This document shows, piece by piece, positions 1 through 10,013 of a stretch of DNA of 32,639 nt (position 1 is the stretch's first letter; each line of letters starts with the position of its first letter). The stretch is from Magnetococcales bacterium DCbin4 (GTDB taxonomy: Bacteria > Pseudomonadota > Magnetococcia > Magnetococcales > UBA8363). The position numbers were made by a program, and so were the translations under genes. The stretch is taken from assembly GCA_002753735.1 (NCBI GenBank), contig PEAN01000046.1:1-32639 (forward strand). The letters are read 5' to 3'. A model generated the notes under the pieces. That model did no database searches. It had not been told where the DNA came from and saw only the letters and a program-made list of their open reading frames with translations.

Positions 1-98
1 CCCCAGACCCCTTTTTTCTTTCAATAATTTTTCGAGTGTCAACAATCCCTGATTAATGAATGTGACAAAGTAGAACTAATGAATGTGACAAAGTAGAA
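1..98 (+). repeat. dispersed intergenic repeat, copy A, with tandem 22-bp tail
   Basis: Bases 1-75 are the exact reverse complement of 9939-10013, giving a perfect 75-bp inverted repeat about 9.9 kb apart. The same motif recurs in diverged form at 17279-17335. The tail is a 22-bp unit containing TGTGACAAAGTAGAA, present twice in tandem at 54-75 and 77-98. The left part, a run of T after CAGACCCC, is half of the palindromic family seen at 9989-10045, 17088-17278 and 28949-29130. The copy is probably cut by the window edge. The CNB fragment starts directly after it. Confidence 0.85.
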
Positions 99-106
99 TT
101 AAACGA

Positions 107-346
107 TTGGTCACCTTGGCCTCGGGTGCCATTTTTGGCGAAATGGGCATTCTGGATGAGAAACCACGTTCCGCAACCGTGATCGCTACCACCACGACTT
201 CCTGTTACGTGCTTGACCGGGATCGCTTCAAGATGCTACAGGAAGAACAGCCCAGAATTGCAACCAGCCTGTTTCGGATCATCGCCTTGATTTTGGCGGA
301 CCGGCTGCGGGGGGCCAATGTCGTGATCGCGGAACTGGAATCCTGA
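107..346 (+). pseudogene. 5'-truncated cyclic nucleotide-binding (CNB/CAP-like) domain
   Basis: The reading frame keeps the second half of a CNB domain: the phosphate-binding cassette GEMGILDEKPRSATV with its conserved Glu and Arg, then the closing strand and the C-terminal helices ending in ELES. The first strands of the beta-roll are absent. The only start available is a TTG at 107, just after the tandem repeat unit ending at 98, and it has no convincing ribosome site. The family fold needs about 120 residues and only 79 remain. I infer that the repeat, or a rearrangement at it, replaced the 5' end. The next gene also carries CNB domains, so the two may once have acted together. A short expressed peptide cannot be excluded. 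Confidence 0.7.
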
Positions 347-397
347 GAACGGCCGTGATCTTTTTGTCAACGGTGGTGCACCATCTCCTTGAAGCCC

Positions 398-2596
398 ATG
401 TCGAAAATACGAAAAATCAATATTATTCATGGTGTTTTCTGGGTAGAGATCGCCGAAATCAACCTGTTCATCCTCTGTGGTTGTCCTGCCGATATCGTCA
501 AGCATCTGATGAAACGCGGTTTGATCATTTCGACCGAAAAAGAGGGGGTCACCTGTGAAACGGGTCCCAATACCATTCTGCTTTCCGATATCCTGATCCA
601 GAACGGGACCATCTCCAACATGTCGGAGTTTCCCGTCCTGCAAATGCTTTACCGGCAGGGAATGATTCTCCCAAAACATCCCAACAATACCGGGATCAAA
701 CCCCTGCTCATGGGATCGGAAACCCAGGTCCGGCGGCAGATGCAGTATATCTTTCGCGGTAATTATGGCCTGATTTCACAGAAGGAATTGATGATGGCCG
801 GGGCATCCGCCGATGAGGCCCAACAGATGATGTCCCTCAAATTGCGTTTCGCCTTCGGCCAGATCCGTCCCACCGAATCCCTGCTCGATGGATTGTTCAT
901 CAGTGATCATGAGGTGGAAATCCGTGCGGACGCATGGATCAAACGGTTGAACCCCAATGTGTTTCGTATCCGCTACCGCGATGAGAGCGTCATCATCGAC
1001 CTCAATCTGTCTCCCGGTCAGGTCTACGATTCCCCCTACCCTTTGGGCGATTACAATTTGCAACGCGAATATTTTGCCGTGATCCATTCGGGCCAGGGGG
1101 ATGGTTGGGATACCGATAATCCCAGCATGTCTTCCGTCCTGGTGTTTCAGGGCAATATTTATTTGATCGATGCCGGTCCCAATCTGGTGGCGATGCTGAC
1201 CGCCCTTGGCATCAGTATCAGTGAAGTTCACGGACTGTTCCATACCCACGCCCACGACGACCATTTCGCCGGGATCACCACCTTGATTCGTGCCGGGCAC
1301 CGGATCAAATATTACGCAACCCCCCTGGTCATCAGCTCCGTTGCCAAAAAATTGTCTGCCCTGTTGGGGGTGGATGATTTGTTCATGTGTGATTTTTTCG
1401 ACATCCGCCCTTTGAAAAACGATACCTGGAATGAAGTCGATGGCATGGATGTCAAGCCGATTTTTTCACCACATCCGGTCGAAACAAGTCTTTTCTTTTT
1501 CCGGGCGCGGGGACCGGATCGTTACCGAACCTATGCCCATTGGGCCGATCTGGTTTCCCTGGAGGTGTTGGAGGGGATGATTCGCGACGATTCGACCCAA
1601 CCCGGGATTGACCGGGCATTGTTCGAACAGGTCCGATCTTCCTATCTGGTTTCCGCCGATCTGAAAAAAATTGATATCGGTGGTGGTCTGATTCATGGTC
1701 GGGCTTTGGACTATCAGAATGATGCCTCACATAAAATGATCTTTGCCCATACCGCTGAGAAATTATCTCCGGGTCAAAGGAGAATCGGTTCTTCCGCCGC
1801 TTTTGGCACCATGGATGTCCTGATCCCGACCATGCAGGAATATTTGCGCAAATTTGCCTATACCTACCTGAAGAATTATTACGGCAACATTGCCGAATAC
1901 CGGCTCAGGGTATTGCTGAACAACCCGGTCAAAACCTTTAACCCTGGAACCATTCTGATTCATGAAGGTGAGGTGCATCCGGAATTGTTTTTGATCTGTA
2001 CCGGGATCATCGAACAGATTCAGGAAGGATCCGATCTGACCGTCTCGTTGTCGGCGGGCAGCATCGTCGGCGACATTTCCGCCATGCATTCCATGCCTGC
2101 CATCGCAACCTACCGTACCCATTGTTATGTGCAGTGTTTGTGCATCCCGGGTGATCTGTATATGGAATTCATCATCCAGAACAATCTGTACGCCAATTTT
2201 GAACATTTACAGGATTATTGGAATTTTTTGCGCACAACCTGGATTTTTGGTGATCTGGTGAATCTGGTCAATCTGACTCGGATCGCGCAGTCCATCGAAA
2301 TCGTTTCGTTGCAGGGTGGCGATACCATGGATCCTCGGGAAGCGGGCGTACTGTACCTGGTCCAGGAAGGGAGCCTTGAGCGCATATCCCGGGGGGAAAT
2401 AGTGGAAGTCCATGGTCCCGGAGATATTTTTGGTGAAGAAAATGTATTGATGACCCTTTGTGAGCGTTATACCCTCAAGGCGAACCAGAATGTGTTGATC
2501 TGCAAGATTCCGCCACCCGTGGTGTCCGATATCCCGATTGTGCGTTGGAAATTATTGGAACTTGCGGAGCGGAGGCAAGGTCGGACGGGAATATAA
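398..2596 (+). CDS. metallo-beta-lactamase-fold protein with two C-terminal CNB-like domains
   Basis: A predicted soluble protein of 732 residues. The N-terminal 180 residues or so are unassigned. A metallo-beta-lactamase-type metal site follows: HTHAHDDH at 282-289 gives the HxHxDH motif, and a further likely ligand is H359. Two CNB-like beta-roll domains lie near 511-590 and 637-715. The first has a degenerate phosphate cassette, with PAIATY where PRSATV is usual, so it may not bind a nucleotide. The second keeps GEENVLMTLCERYTLKA. ATG 398 is preferred over the in-frame TTG at 389; neither has a strong Shine-Dalgarno sequence. The sigma54 regulator starts 72 bp downstream on the same strand. 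The fusion suggests a signal-responsive hydrolase or a di-iron/MBL sensor. Substrate and ligand are unknown. Confidence 0.8.
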   Translation: MSKIRKINIIHGVFWVEIAEINLFILCGCPADIVKHLMKRGLIISTEKEGVTCETGPNTILLSDILIQNGTISNMSEFPVLQMLYRQGMILPKHPNNTGIKPLLMGSETQVRRQMQYIFRGNYGLISQKELMMAGASADEAQQMMSLKLRFAFGQIRPTESLLDGLFISDHEVEIRADAWIKRLNPNVFRIRYRDESVIIDLNLSPGQVYDSPYPLGDYNLQREYFAVIHSGQGDGWDTDNPSMSSVLVFQGNIYLIDAGPNLVAMLTALGISISEVHGLFHTHAHDDHFAGITTLIRAGHRIKYYATPLVISSVAKKLSALLGVDDLFMCDFFDIRPLKNDTWNEVDGMDVKPIFSPHPVETSLFFFRARGPDRYRTYAHWADLVSLEVLEGMIRDDSTQPGIDRALFEQVRSSYLVSADLKKIDIGGGLIHGRALDYQNDASHKMIFAHTAEKLSPGQRRIGSSAAFGTMDVLIPTMQEYLRKFAYTYLKNYYGNIAEYRLRVLLNNPVKTFNPGTILIHEGEVHPELFLICTGIIEQIQEGSDLTVSLSAGSIVGDISAMHSMPAIATYRTHCYVQCLCIPGDLYMEFIIQNNLYANFEHLQDYWNFLRTTWIFGDLVNLVNLTRIAQSIEIVSLQGGDTMDPREAGVLYLVQEGSLERISRGEIVEVHGPGDIFGEENVLMTLCERYTLKANQNVLICKIPPPVVSDIPIVRWKLLELAERRQGRTGI

Positions 2597-2668
2597 AAGT
2601 CTGAACCTCAATGTCTTTCTCGTTTTGATGTTGAATGTCAACACTTCCCGCGAGGAAATCTGAACACC

Positions 2669-4096
2669 ATGTTGCGCCATCAACCTTATACCGCACCGGT
2701 CGTCCTTGTGGATGACGAAGAGGAATTGTTGTTCTCCTCAATGGTTTTGTTGCGCAATCACGATATTTCTCCCGTGGTCACCTACCCCGACAGTCGGCAG
2801 TTGATGAGCCAGTTGGAAATTCATGGTGCATCGGTGGTGCTGCTCGACCTGATCATGCCCAATCTGACCGGCCGGGAACTTCTTTCCCGGATTCAACGAT
2901 TTTTTCCCGATATTCCCGTGATCATCATGACGGCGGTTCACGAGGTGGAAACCGCCGTCGCCTGCATGAAGGAAGGGGCGTTTGATTATCTGGTCAAACC
3001 GGTGGATGAAAACCGGTTCATCTCCAGTGTTCAGCGGGCGATGGAACGGCATCATCTGCAATTGGAAATCGGACGCCTGAAACATCATTTACTGTCCGAC
3101 CGGGTTGAACAGAACCATGCCTTTGCTGAGATCATTACCCAAAGCCGGAAAATGAACGCCATCTTCAAATATCTCGAAGCGGTGGCCGATTCGGCGGAAC
3201 CGGTGTTGATCGTGGGCGAAACGGGGGTGGGCAAGGAGTTGATGGTCGAGGCGATTCATCGCCTGAGCGGTCGCGAGGGTGAACTGGTGGCGGTCAATGT
3301 TGCCGGAATCGACGACAACATGTTTTCCGATACCCTGTTTGGCCACCGTCGCGGGGCATTTTCAGGGGCGGACCATCATCGTGACGGAATGGTGGCCCAG
3401 GCCAGGGGTGGAACGCTGTTTCTGGATGAAATCGGCGACTTGGGACAGGCATCTCAGGTCAAACTGTTGCGCCTGTTGCAGGAGAAAAAATATTATCCGC
3501 TGGGAAGCGATTTGCCGATCAAGACGGATGCCCGGGTCATCTGCGCCACCAATTGCAACCTGTCGCAGGCGATGGAACAGGGGAACTTCCGTGCCGATCT
3601 GTATTTTCGCCTGGCGGCGCATCATGTGTCGATTCCTCCGCTCAGGGATCGCAAAGAGGATATCAAACTCCTGCTCAACCATTTCCTGGCAGAACTTTCA
3701 GATCTTCGGGGACAGGGGGTTCCGACGCCGCCTCCAGAATTATACAAGCTGCTGGAATCCTATCATTTTCCCGGTAATGTCCGCGAATTGAAGGCCATGA
3801 CCATGGATGCCATGGCCCACCATGATTCCGGCATGTTATCCATGGAATTGTTCAAACGGCACATCTTTGCCAAATCGGGGATGACGACCCCGGAGACTCA
3901 GCGTATTGATGGGGATGATCAACTGTTTTCCGACCATCCCGACCCTTTACCCACCATTCAGGCGGTGACTGATCTGTTGATCAAGGAGGCGATGCGCCGT
4001 TCGGGCAACAATCAGGGGATCGCTGCTGCCCTTCTGGGAATTACCCGGCAAACCTTGAATCGACGGATGCAATCCAAAAAAAAGGAAGGTTCATGA
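2669..4096 (+). CDS. sigma54-dependent response regulator (NtrC family)
   Basis: A 475-residue transcription activator with three parts. The receiver domain (about 10-125) has the acidic pair in VDDEEE, the phospho-acceptor in LLDLIMP and the lysine in VKPVD. The AAA+ domain has Walker A GETGVGKE at 183-190, a Walker B segment ending LFLDE near 255 and an arginine-finger region. A Fis-type helix-turn-helix closes the protein (about 435-470, ending LGITRQTLNRRMQ). The sigma54-contact loop reads GAFSGA at 229-234 instead of the usual GAFTGA, a conservative change. AGGAAA lies about 11 nt before the ATG. It should open transcription at -12/-24 promoters after phosphorylation. The partner kinase is not certain: the convergent sensor downstream has lost its kinase, and the hybrid kinase at 6179-9928 carries its own receiver and HPt. 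Confidence 0.93.
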   Translation: MLRHQPYTAPVVLVDDEEELLFSSMVLLRNHDISPVVTYPDSRQLMSQLEIHGASVVLLDLIMPNLTGRELLSRIQRFFPDIPVIIMTAVHEVETAVACMKEGAFDYLVKPVDENRFISSVQRAMERHHLQLEIGRLKHHLLSDRVEQNHAFAEIITQSRKMNAIFKYLEAVADSAEPVLIVGETGVGKELMVEAIHRLSGREGELVAVNVAGIDDNMFSDTLFGHRRGAFSGADHHRDGMVAQARGGTLFLDEIGDLGQASQVKLLRLLQEKKYYPLGSDLPIKTDARVICATNCNLSQAMEQGNFRADLYFRLAAHHVSIPPLRDRKEDIKLLLNHFLAELSDLRGQGVPTPPPELYKLLESYHFPGNVRELKAMTMDAMAHHDSGMLSMELFKRHIFAKSGMTTPETQRIDGDDQLFSDHPDPLPTIQAVTDLLIKEAMRRSGNNQGIAAALLGITRQTLNRRMQSKKKEGS

Positions 4097-4106
4097 ATCC
4101 ATACAT

Positions 4107-5066
4107 TCACTTCGGGGGATCATGATGCATCATGGGCCGAACGAACCGGCGGGCAAAAAAGTAGGCCAGAACCGTGGCAGCGGCAATGATGAAAAGTGAA
4201 GTGATTGCGATGCGAAGCCCCAGGATCCTGGCTTCTTCCCGGGCGGCCTCCCTGGCAACCGAAAATCGCAATAACCAGTTGCTCCCCTTGAAATCCATGG
4301 TTCCCATGCTGCGGGCTACCGATACGATCTGATCCTCGTTTGCCAACACTTCGATGTTCTTTCCCTCGGGTCTCATCTGGGAATCGGAAAAGACCTTCAT
4401 GATTCCGGTACGGTGATGATTTGAGTATAATAAAAGTCCTTCATCATCGAACAGATCGATGTGGACGGCCACGGATTCACTTCCGGAGGCTGCGATGGGA
4501 AAGAGGGCATGCAGGCGCCATATGTTGATCCTTGCGACAATGGCACCACGCAATTTTGGCTCATCGGGACAGATGACGGGCCGGGTGACATAGATCAGGT
4601 CGGCATTCAACAGGCGGGAATGGCCTGCCCCGTGGGTAAAAGTTCCGTCCAGAACCTGGGGCCAGTGTTTTCCCGGGGGGGATTGGGGATCGACCGGTTG
4701 TCCGATCCCCAGACCCGAGGTGTCGGCGAGCAGGACCCCATCGTTGGAAAAATAGGAGATGCTGAGATAAATCTTGAACAGGTTACGATAACTGATCAGG
4801 CGGGCGGCAACCTTTTGTGCCGGAGGGGCTGGGGTACAGAACAAAGGATCTCCCGCAATCACCTGTGTATTGACCAGATTGTAATGCAGCATGTTGTCAA
4901 TGGACAACATGCGATTGGTGGAACGTTCGCGGAAACGATCCAGAACTTTGGCAACCAATGTATTGCTGATGCTGGAATAAGCGAGCCAAGCCATCACCAC
5001 ACAGGTCAGCGTGACCAGGAGGGAACAGAATAGGATGAATTTCGTGGATGGTTTCAATGGGGTCAT
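4107..5066 (-). CDS. two-TM periplasmic sensor, truncated at the HAMP start (no output domain)
   Basis: The 319 residues hold one N-terminal membrane helix (about 10-30), a periplasmic region of some 240 residues resembling a Cache-type sensor, and a second helix (about 285-308). The sequence then reads ARRFVRPMM, the classic opening of a HAMP domain, and stops six residues later. Sensor kinases and chemoreceptors of this layout continue with HAMP and a kinase or signalling domain, so the output half is missing. The stop lies 10 bp from the end of the convergent sigma54 regulator, which suggests a deletion brought the two ends together. Its ATG overlaps the TGA of the upstream binding-protein gene by 4 bp, so the two are probably translationally coupled. 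It could act as a bare sensor in a complex, or be a remnant of the regulator's kinase. Confidence 0.8.
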   Translation of the reverse strand: MTPLKPSTKFILFCSLLVTLTCVVMAWLAYSSISNTLVAKVLDRFRERSTNRMLSIDNMLHYNLVNTQVIAGDPLFCTPAPPAQKVAARLISYRNLFKIYLSISYFSNDGVLLADTSGLGIGQPVDPQSPPGKHWPQVLDGTFTHGAGHSRLLNADLIYVTRPVICPDEPKLRGAIVARINIWRLHALFPIAASGSESVAVHIDLFDDEGLLLYSNHHRTGIMKVFSDSQMRPEGKNIEVLANEDQIVSVARSMGTMDFKGSNWLLRFSVAREAAREEARILGLRIAITSLFIIAAATVLAYFFARRFVRPMMHHDPPK

Positions 5067-6094
5067 TCCTTGTTGGCCAAGGCTTTGACAAATTGGACAT
5101 CCAACAGTTCGTTCAGTTCCGGAATACGGCGCAACTGTCCTCGCAGCAGAAGGAACTGTATGATGGAATGACCGGAGTGATACAAGGAGCGATCATCCTC
5201 TCCTGGTGTCATGGCGATGAGATTGGCGGGAAGATCCAGGGGAACGATTCCCTCCAATCCCCGATCCATTTCATTGATGTTCATGCCGGTGGCCTGAGCC
5301 ATGATGGCGACTGCCTCTTTGCGATGGGTTGTCGCAAAGTTGCGGGCCTCGACCATCGATTTGACAAAGGCTTGAATCTCCCGGGGACGCTCTTTGATGA
5401 TCGCATCGTGGAAGGCGTATACATCGGTGATGATGCCAGGGATATCACCTGCGCGGGAAAGAATTTTGTATCCCTTGGCCAACGCCCTTGAAGTGGTCGG
5501 TTCCCAGGTATGGCCTGCGTCGATGGTCCCTTTTTCCAAGGCGCTCAATACATCCTGGGAAGATAGGATTTCAAAACGGACATGGCTTTCATCCAATCCC
5601 TGGGTTTCCAGCGCCTTCAGGACGTAGAGATGGGAAAAGGAGTTGATGGCTTCGAATCCAACCCGCCGCCCTTTCAGTTCGGCCAATGATGAAATTTCCG
5701 GCCTGCCGACGATGACATCGCCTGAAAGTGAATAATCGTTGACATAGACGACACGGGTGGGAACGCCTTCGGAACCGTAGAGAATGGTATTGGAAAAAAC
5801 ATCACTCAGGCCATCGACTTCACCGTTCTTGAACAGGATTGAGGCATCGTCCTGGGATTTGGTGAGGCGAAGATGAACCTTGAGGCCATTTTTTGCGAAG
5901 TAACCTTTATTTTCAGCGATAAAGACATGTGCCGAGCCGGGCCAGGGGTTGGTGGCAATGCGCAGGGCATCATTTGGAACGGTGGGTGGTCGATCCACAT
6001 GATCGAATGCAATGATCCAACAGGCGATACCGGTCAACCCCATCAAAAGGATGACCATCCATTTCAAGGTATTCAACACGATCTTCCCTGCCAT
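5063..6094 (-). CDS. membrane-anchored NMT1/THI5-like (SsuA/NrtA-type) substrate-binding protein
   Basis: A 343-residue periplasmic binding protein of the type-2 fold. An uncleaved-looking membrane helix spans about 9-28. The mature part begins LRIATNPWPGSAHVFIAENKG, which fits the NMT1/THI5/SsuA/TauA family. The motifs DVFSNT, GDVIVG and GRRVGFE and the segment AGHTWEP follow family order. Family members bind nitrate, sulfonates, taurine or pyrimidine precursors; the ligand here cannot be read from sequence. No permease or ATPase lies nearby. The gene instead overlaps the membrane sensor at 4107-5066 by 4 bp (ATGA), so a sensory role, presenting ligand to the sensor, is more likely than transport. 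It is divergent from the hybrid kinase at 6179 across an 84-bp gap with no clear promoter. Confidence 0.88.
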   Translation of the reverse strand: MAGKIVLNTLKWMVILLMGLTGIACWIIAFDHVDRPPTVPNDALRIATNPWPGSAHVFIAENKGYFAKNGLKVHLRLTKSQDDASILFKNGEVDGLSDVFSNTILYGSEGVPTRVVYVNDYSLSGDVIVGRPEISSLAELKGRRVGFEAINSFSHLYVLKALETQGLDESHVRFEILSSQDVLSALEKGTIDAGHTWEPTTSRALAKGYKILSRAGDIPGIITDVYAFHDAIIKERPREIQAFVKSMVEARNFATTHRKEAVAIMAQATGMNINEMDRGLEGIVPLDLPANLIAMTPGEDDRSLYHSGHSIIQFLLLRGQLRRIPELNELLDVQFVKALANKE

Positions 6095-6178
6095 GTTGAT
6101 GGTGCTTCACAAATATCAAGGGGTACTGGGACTGATATGGTTCTTCCCCTTTTTCCATAAGGCTGGTAAAGTGTAACA

Positions 6179-9100
6179 ATGACTGTCTCTGTAAAAAGGC
6201 CCATTCTTCTTGTTTTTGTCGCTTCCGTTTTCTTGTTGGTGGCGATGATGGTGTTTGCCATCCAGTGGATGCACCGTACCCTGGAACAGCTCCATTTGCA
6301 AGAAAACAGACATGGCATCGAGACCAGTCTGGACGTCATGCAGGCGAGCAAAGAGGGGAATCTGGAAAGTCTGCTCGACATGCTGCAACAACAACCGGTG
6401 TTGACCCAGGCATTGGCCTCCAAAGATCGTGATCGACTGCTGCGGTTGACGATGCCTTTGTGGCCCTCATTCCACAAGGCTGCCGACATTACGCGCTTTA
6501 CCTTCCTTTCCCCGGACCATCATGTGGTTCTGCGTGTGCATCAGCCCCATCTCCATGGCGACCTGATCACCCATGCGACCCTCTTGCAGTCGGAAAGAAC
6601 CGGTGTCACGGCACATGGCCTGGAGCCGGGGCGTTCAGGAGAGCTGGTCTGGCAGCTGGTTCAACCGTGGCGTGATCAGTCCGGGACGGTCATTGGATTT
6701 GTCGAACTCGGCATGAGTATCATGCCGATGCTCGTGGATCTGGAAAAGATTTCCCAGACCAAATTGTATCCTTTCATCTACAAATCATTGATCAAGCGTG
6801 ATCTGTGGGAATCTAAAATAAAGGAACAGCAGTCCCGGTCTTCCTGGGACCAGTTCAATGATGTGGTATTGTTGGAGGAATCGGGTCATGTCCCTCCTCC
6901 ACCATGGTTGACCGATGTTTTCATGCAGAATGTCACGGGTATTTTCACCCAGTCATATTTTTCGCCATGGTATTGGATCAGCCCGCACGACCATTTCCAA
7001 CGGATCGAACTTTATGACAGTTCTAATCGAAGTTTGGGTTGGCTGGCCATCGTGGCCAACGATGAGGTCTATGAGTCTCTATTGCGTGAACATCTCCTCA
7101 TGCTTCTTTCGGGGTTGCTGGGTTTATCGCTGTTCATGACCTTTTTGTTTTATCGCCGTCTGGGAGGGATCGAACAGAATGTAGCCAGCGTCATCAGTCG
7201 TCTGAGCGAAAGTGAGACCCGTTACAGTACCATCCTCGATACCGCCATGGATGCCTTCATCAGCATCGATACCATGGGTACCATCATGGAATTCAACAAA
7301 GCGGCGGAAGCCACATTCGGGTATTCACGGAGGGAAATCATTGGGGCAAAAATTGTTGAAACCATCATCCCTGAAAACTTTCGCGATCAACACATGAAAG
7401 GACTGAAACGTTTCATTGCCACGGGACGGTCCAAAATATTGAATCGCCGTCTTGAACTGACTGCCCTCCACAACGATGGTCGGCAATTGGATACTGAAGT
7501 TGCCATTACATTGGTCCCAATGGGGAAAGATACATTTTTCACTGCTTTTCTGCGGGACATTACTCAAAAGAAGGTTTCTGAAAAACAACTTCGCCTCCAG
7601 GCAGCCGCTTTGGAGGCGGCGGCCAATCCCATTGTCATTACCGATGTTCAGGGATTGATCCAATGGATCAATCCTGCCTTTACCCGATTGACCGGATATC
7701 GACCCGATGAAGTCCTGGGCAGCAAACCCAATCTGTTGAAGTCGGGTGAGCATGATCAAATATTCTATGATCACCTGTGGCGAACCATTCTTTCGGGTCA
7801 GGTGTGGCACCATGAGGTCATCAACAGAAAGAAAGATGGCACCCTCTACGTTCAGGAATCGGTCATCACGCCAGTGCGCGATGAAACGAATCAGGTACGC
7901 AATTTCATTGCCATCCAACAGGACATTACGGATAAAAAGCGGATTGAAAATGAACGCAACCGGTTTTGGTTGGCGGTGGAACAAAGTCCCGTGACCACCG
8001 TCATCACCGACCCGGATGGGTTGATCGAATATGTCAATCCTCAATTCTGCCGAGTTACCGGGTACGATCAGAATGAGGTTATCGGAAAGAATCCAAAAAT
8101 TCTCAAATCCGATAGCACCCCCGCTGAAGTATTTGCCGACATGTGGCGGACGATTTCAGCCGGCAATACCTGGAGGGGTGAATTGTTGAACCGAAAAAAA
8201 GATGGAACACATTTTTGGGAATCGACCTTGATCGCTCCGATCTTCAACGACGCCGGAAAAATCCAGCATTACCTGGCCATCAAGGAAGATATTACCGAGA
8301 AAAAAGTGTATGAAACCACTCTGAAAGAGGCCCGGCAAAGAGCGGATGCCGCCAACCGTGCCAAAAGTGAATTCCTGGCGACCATGAGCCATGAAATTCG
8401 TACACCCATGAATGGCGTATTGGGTATGGTGGAATTATTGTTGGAAACCCCGCTGAATCAGGAACAACGCAAATATGCGCAAACAGTTTATCGTTCCGGG
8501 GAATCTCTGTTGACCCTGCTGAATGATATTCTGGACCTCTCCCGAATTGAAGCCAGACAGATCAAGCTTGAGAAAGCGCCTTTGGATCTGAAGGATTTGT
8601 TGCAGGAAGTCTTAGATGTCTTTTCCCCGCTGGCCCATGGCAAGTCCCTTTCACTGTCGCTCAATTTTACGCCACCCGACATGAATACCAGCATTTTGGG
8701 GGATCCGGTCCGGTTGCGGCAGATCGTGGTCAATCTGACTGGAAACGCAGTCAAATTTACCGAACGTGGTTCCGTTACGATGCATCTGTTCCAGGTATGG
8801 GAACAATCGGATCGAACCGCCTATCGCTTTGAAGTTCAAGATACGGGTATCGGTGTCGAGGTAGAGGCCCAGGGACGTTTGTTTCATCCGTTTGTCCAGG
8901 CGGACAGCACGACGACCCGACGTTATGGTGGCAGTGGCCTGGGCCTTTCCATCGTGCGCAAGCTGGTGGAACTGATGGATGGGACGATTGGGTTACACAG
9001 TACCCCAGGTCAGGGGAGTACGTTTTGGTTCGAACTGACTTTGGAACACCAACAGGAGGTGGTCGGGTTGGAGTCCAATCAAGGGGTGGTTGTCAAACCA

Positions 9101-9928
9101 TCGGAGCCGTTAATTTCACCTCCTACCCGCAATTTTTCCGGATTCCGAATTCTGGTGGCCGAGGATTTTGAAATCAACCGTGATGTCATTCTGGAAATGT
9201 TACGCAAGCTGGGATGCGAGGTTGACTGGGCTGAAAATGGTCGCAAGGCGGTCGAAATGGTGGCGTCAGGATCGTACGATTTGATCTTCATGGACATGCA
9301 TATGCCGGAAATGGATGGGTTTGCTGCGACGGCCCATATTCGTCAATGGCAACAGCATGCTGGCAACGATCATCCTGTTCCCATCATCGCCGTGACTGCC
9401 GATGCCATGTCGGGAGATCGGGAAAAGTGTTTGGCGGCGGGATTGGATGATTATATCGCCAAACCATTTCGTTCACGGGATTTGGTACGTGTTCTTGAAG
9501 CCTGGATTCCCGGTATGTCCCGGGATACCCCTTCGACGTTGAAAAATGAGACCGCTCAGGTGCAGAAGTCGGAGCAGAATACAACGTTGTCTCCACCGAA
9601 GGTCATTGATGAGGAAGAACTTGACCGGTTGTTCCAGGAGGTGGGTGATGAACTCGAATCGATTGTCACCGTATTCCTGCAAGTGTTGCCCGAACGGGTA
9701 CAGGATATCATCAATGCTGCTGGAAACCCGGAAGTCTTGGCCAAATGTGCGCACCGACTCAAGGGGGGGGCCAGGACTTTGGGGGCATTCCAGTTGGCGG
9801 ATCTGTGTCAACAGTTGGAACGGAGGGCAAAGCAGGGCGAAACGGATCATCAATTATTGTTGGATCAAATCGAAAAATCAGCGGACCGCACTCGAATGAT
9901 TTTGGGCGAGCGGTTTGCGAATCATTAA
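6179..9928 (+). CDS. multi-sensor hybrid histidine kinase (dCache-like, 3 PAS, HisKA, HATPase, REC, HPt)
   Basis: An inner-membrane phosphorelay kinase of 1249 residues. The order is: TM1 (about 10-32); a periplasmic double-Cache-like region to about residue 300; TM2 (about 305-325); PAS domains starting near 347, 477 and 598 (the second and third have the usual [12 protein letters not shown] and [12 protein letters not shown]); HisKA with phospho-acceptor H738 in [11 protein letters not shown]; HATPase with N-box [15 protein letters not shown] and G-boxes DTGIGV and GGSGLGLS; a receiver with D1039 in [12 protein letters not shown]; and a C-terminal HPt with H1192 in [13 protein letters not shown]. 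All catalytic residues are present, so a full four-step relay can run within one polypeptide. A separate DNA-binding or output regulator should receive phosphate from H1192; the sigma54 regulator nearby is a candidate. Start ATG 6179. The stop lies 10 bp before repeat copy B. Confidence 0.95.
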   Translation: MTVSVKRPILLVFVASVFLLVAMMVFAIQWMHRTLEQLHLQENRHGIETSLDVMQASKEGNLESLLDMLQQQPVLTQALASKDRDRLLRLTMPLWPSFHKAADITRFTFLSPDHHVVLRVHQPHLHGDLITHATLLQSERTGVTAHGLEPGRSGELVWQLVQPWRDQSGTVIGFVELGMSIMPMLVDLEKISQTKLYPFIYKSLIKRDLWESKIKEQQSRSSWDQFNDVVLLEESGHVPPPPWLTDVFMQNVTGIFTQSYFSPWYWISPHDHFQRIELYDSSNRSLGWLAIVANDEVYESLLREHLLMLLSGLLGLSLFMTFLFYRRLGGIEQNVASVISRLSESETRYSTILDTAMDAFISIDTMGTIMEFNKAAEATFGYSRREIIGAKIVETIIPENFRDQHMKGLKRFIATGRSKILNRRLELTALHNDGRQLDTEVAITLVPMGKDTFFTAFLRDITQKKVSEKQLRLQAAALEAAANPIVITDVQGLIQWINPAFTRLTGYRPDEVLGSKPNLLKSGEHDQIFYDHLWRTILSGQVWHHEVINRKKDGTLYVQESVITPVRDETNQVRNFIAIQQDITDKKRIENERNRFWLAVEQSPVTTVITDPDGLIEYVNPQFCRVTGYDQNEVIGKNPKILKSDSTPAEVFADMWRTISAGNTWRGELLNRKKDGTHFWESTLIAPIFNDAGKIQHYLAIKEDITEKKVYETTLKEARQRADAANRAKSEFLATMSHEIRTPMNGVLGMVELLLETPLNQEQRKYAQTVYRSGESLLTLLNDILDLSRIEARQIKLEKAPLDLKDLLQEVLDVFSPLAHGKSLSLSLNFTPPDMNTSILGDPVRLRQIVVNLTGNAVKFTERGSVTMHLFQVWEQSDRTAYRFEVQDTGIGVEVEAQGRLFHPFVQADSTTTRRYGGSGLGLSIVRKLVELMDGTIGLHSTPGQGSTFWFELTLEHQQEVVGLESNQGVVVKPSEPLISPPTRNFSGFRILVAEDFEINRDVILEMLRKLGCEVDWAENGRKAVEMVASGSYDLIFMDMHMPEMDGFAATAHIRQWQQHAGNDHPVPIIAVTADAMSGDREKCLAAGLDDYIAKPFRSRDLVRVLEAWIPGMSRDTPSTLKNETAQVQKSEQNTTLSPPKVIDEEELDRLFQEVGDELESIVTVFLQVLPERVQDIINAAGNPEVLAKCAHRLKGGARTLGAFQLADLCQQLERRAKQGETDHQLLLDQIEKSADRTRMILGERFANH

Positions 9929-9938
9929 TTGTAACTAT

Positions 9939-10013
9939 TTCTACTTTGTCACATTCATTAATCAGGGATTGTTGACACTCGAAAAATTATTGAAAGAAAA
10001 AAGGGGTCTGGGG
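9939..10013 (-). repeat. dispersed repeat copy B (perfect inverted copy of 1-75)
   Basis: These 75 bases are the exact reverse complement of 1-75. They begin with TTCTACTTTGTCACATTCAT, 10 bp after the stop of the hybrid kinase gene, and run into the hairpin at 9989-10045. The arms enclose 9.86 kb. A shorter relative of the terminal motif, TGAATGTGACGGGGTTGAA, lies at 10090-10108 just before the end of the next gene. Confidence 0.9.

Noticed and set aside
4121-4134. 14-bp palindrome CATGATGCATCATG near the regulator/sensor junction
   Set aside because: It lies within the last codons of the sensor and arises from Met-Met-His-His codons; it is too short to claim a regulatory site.
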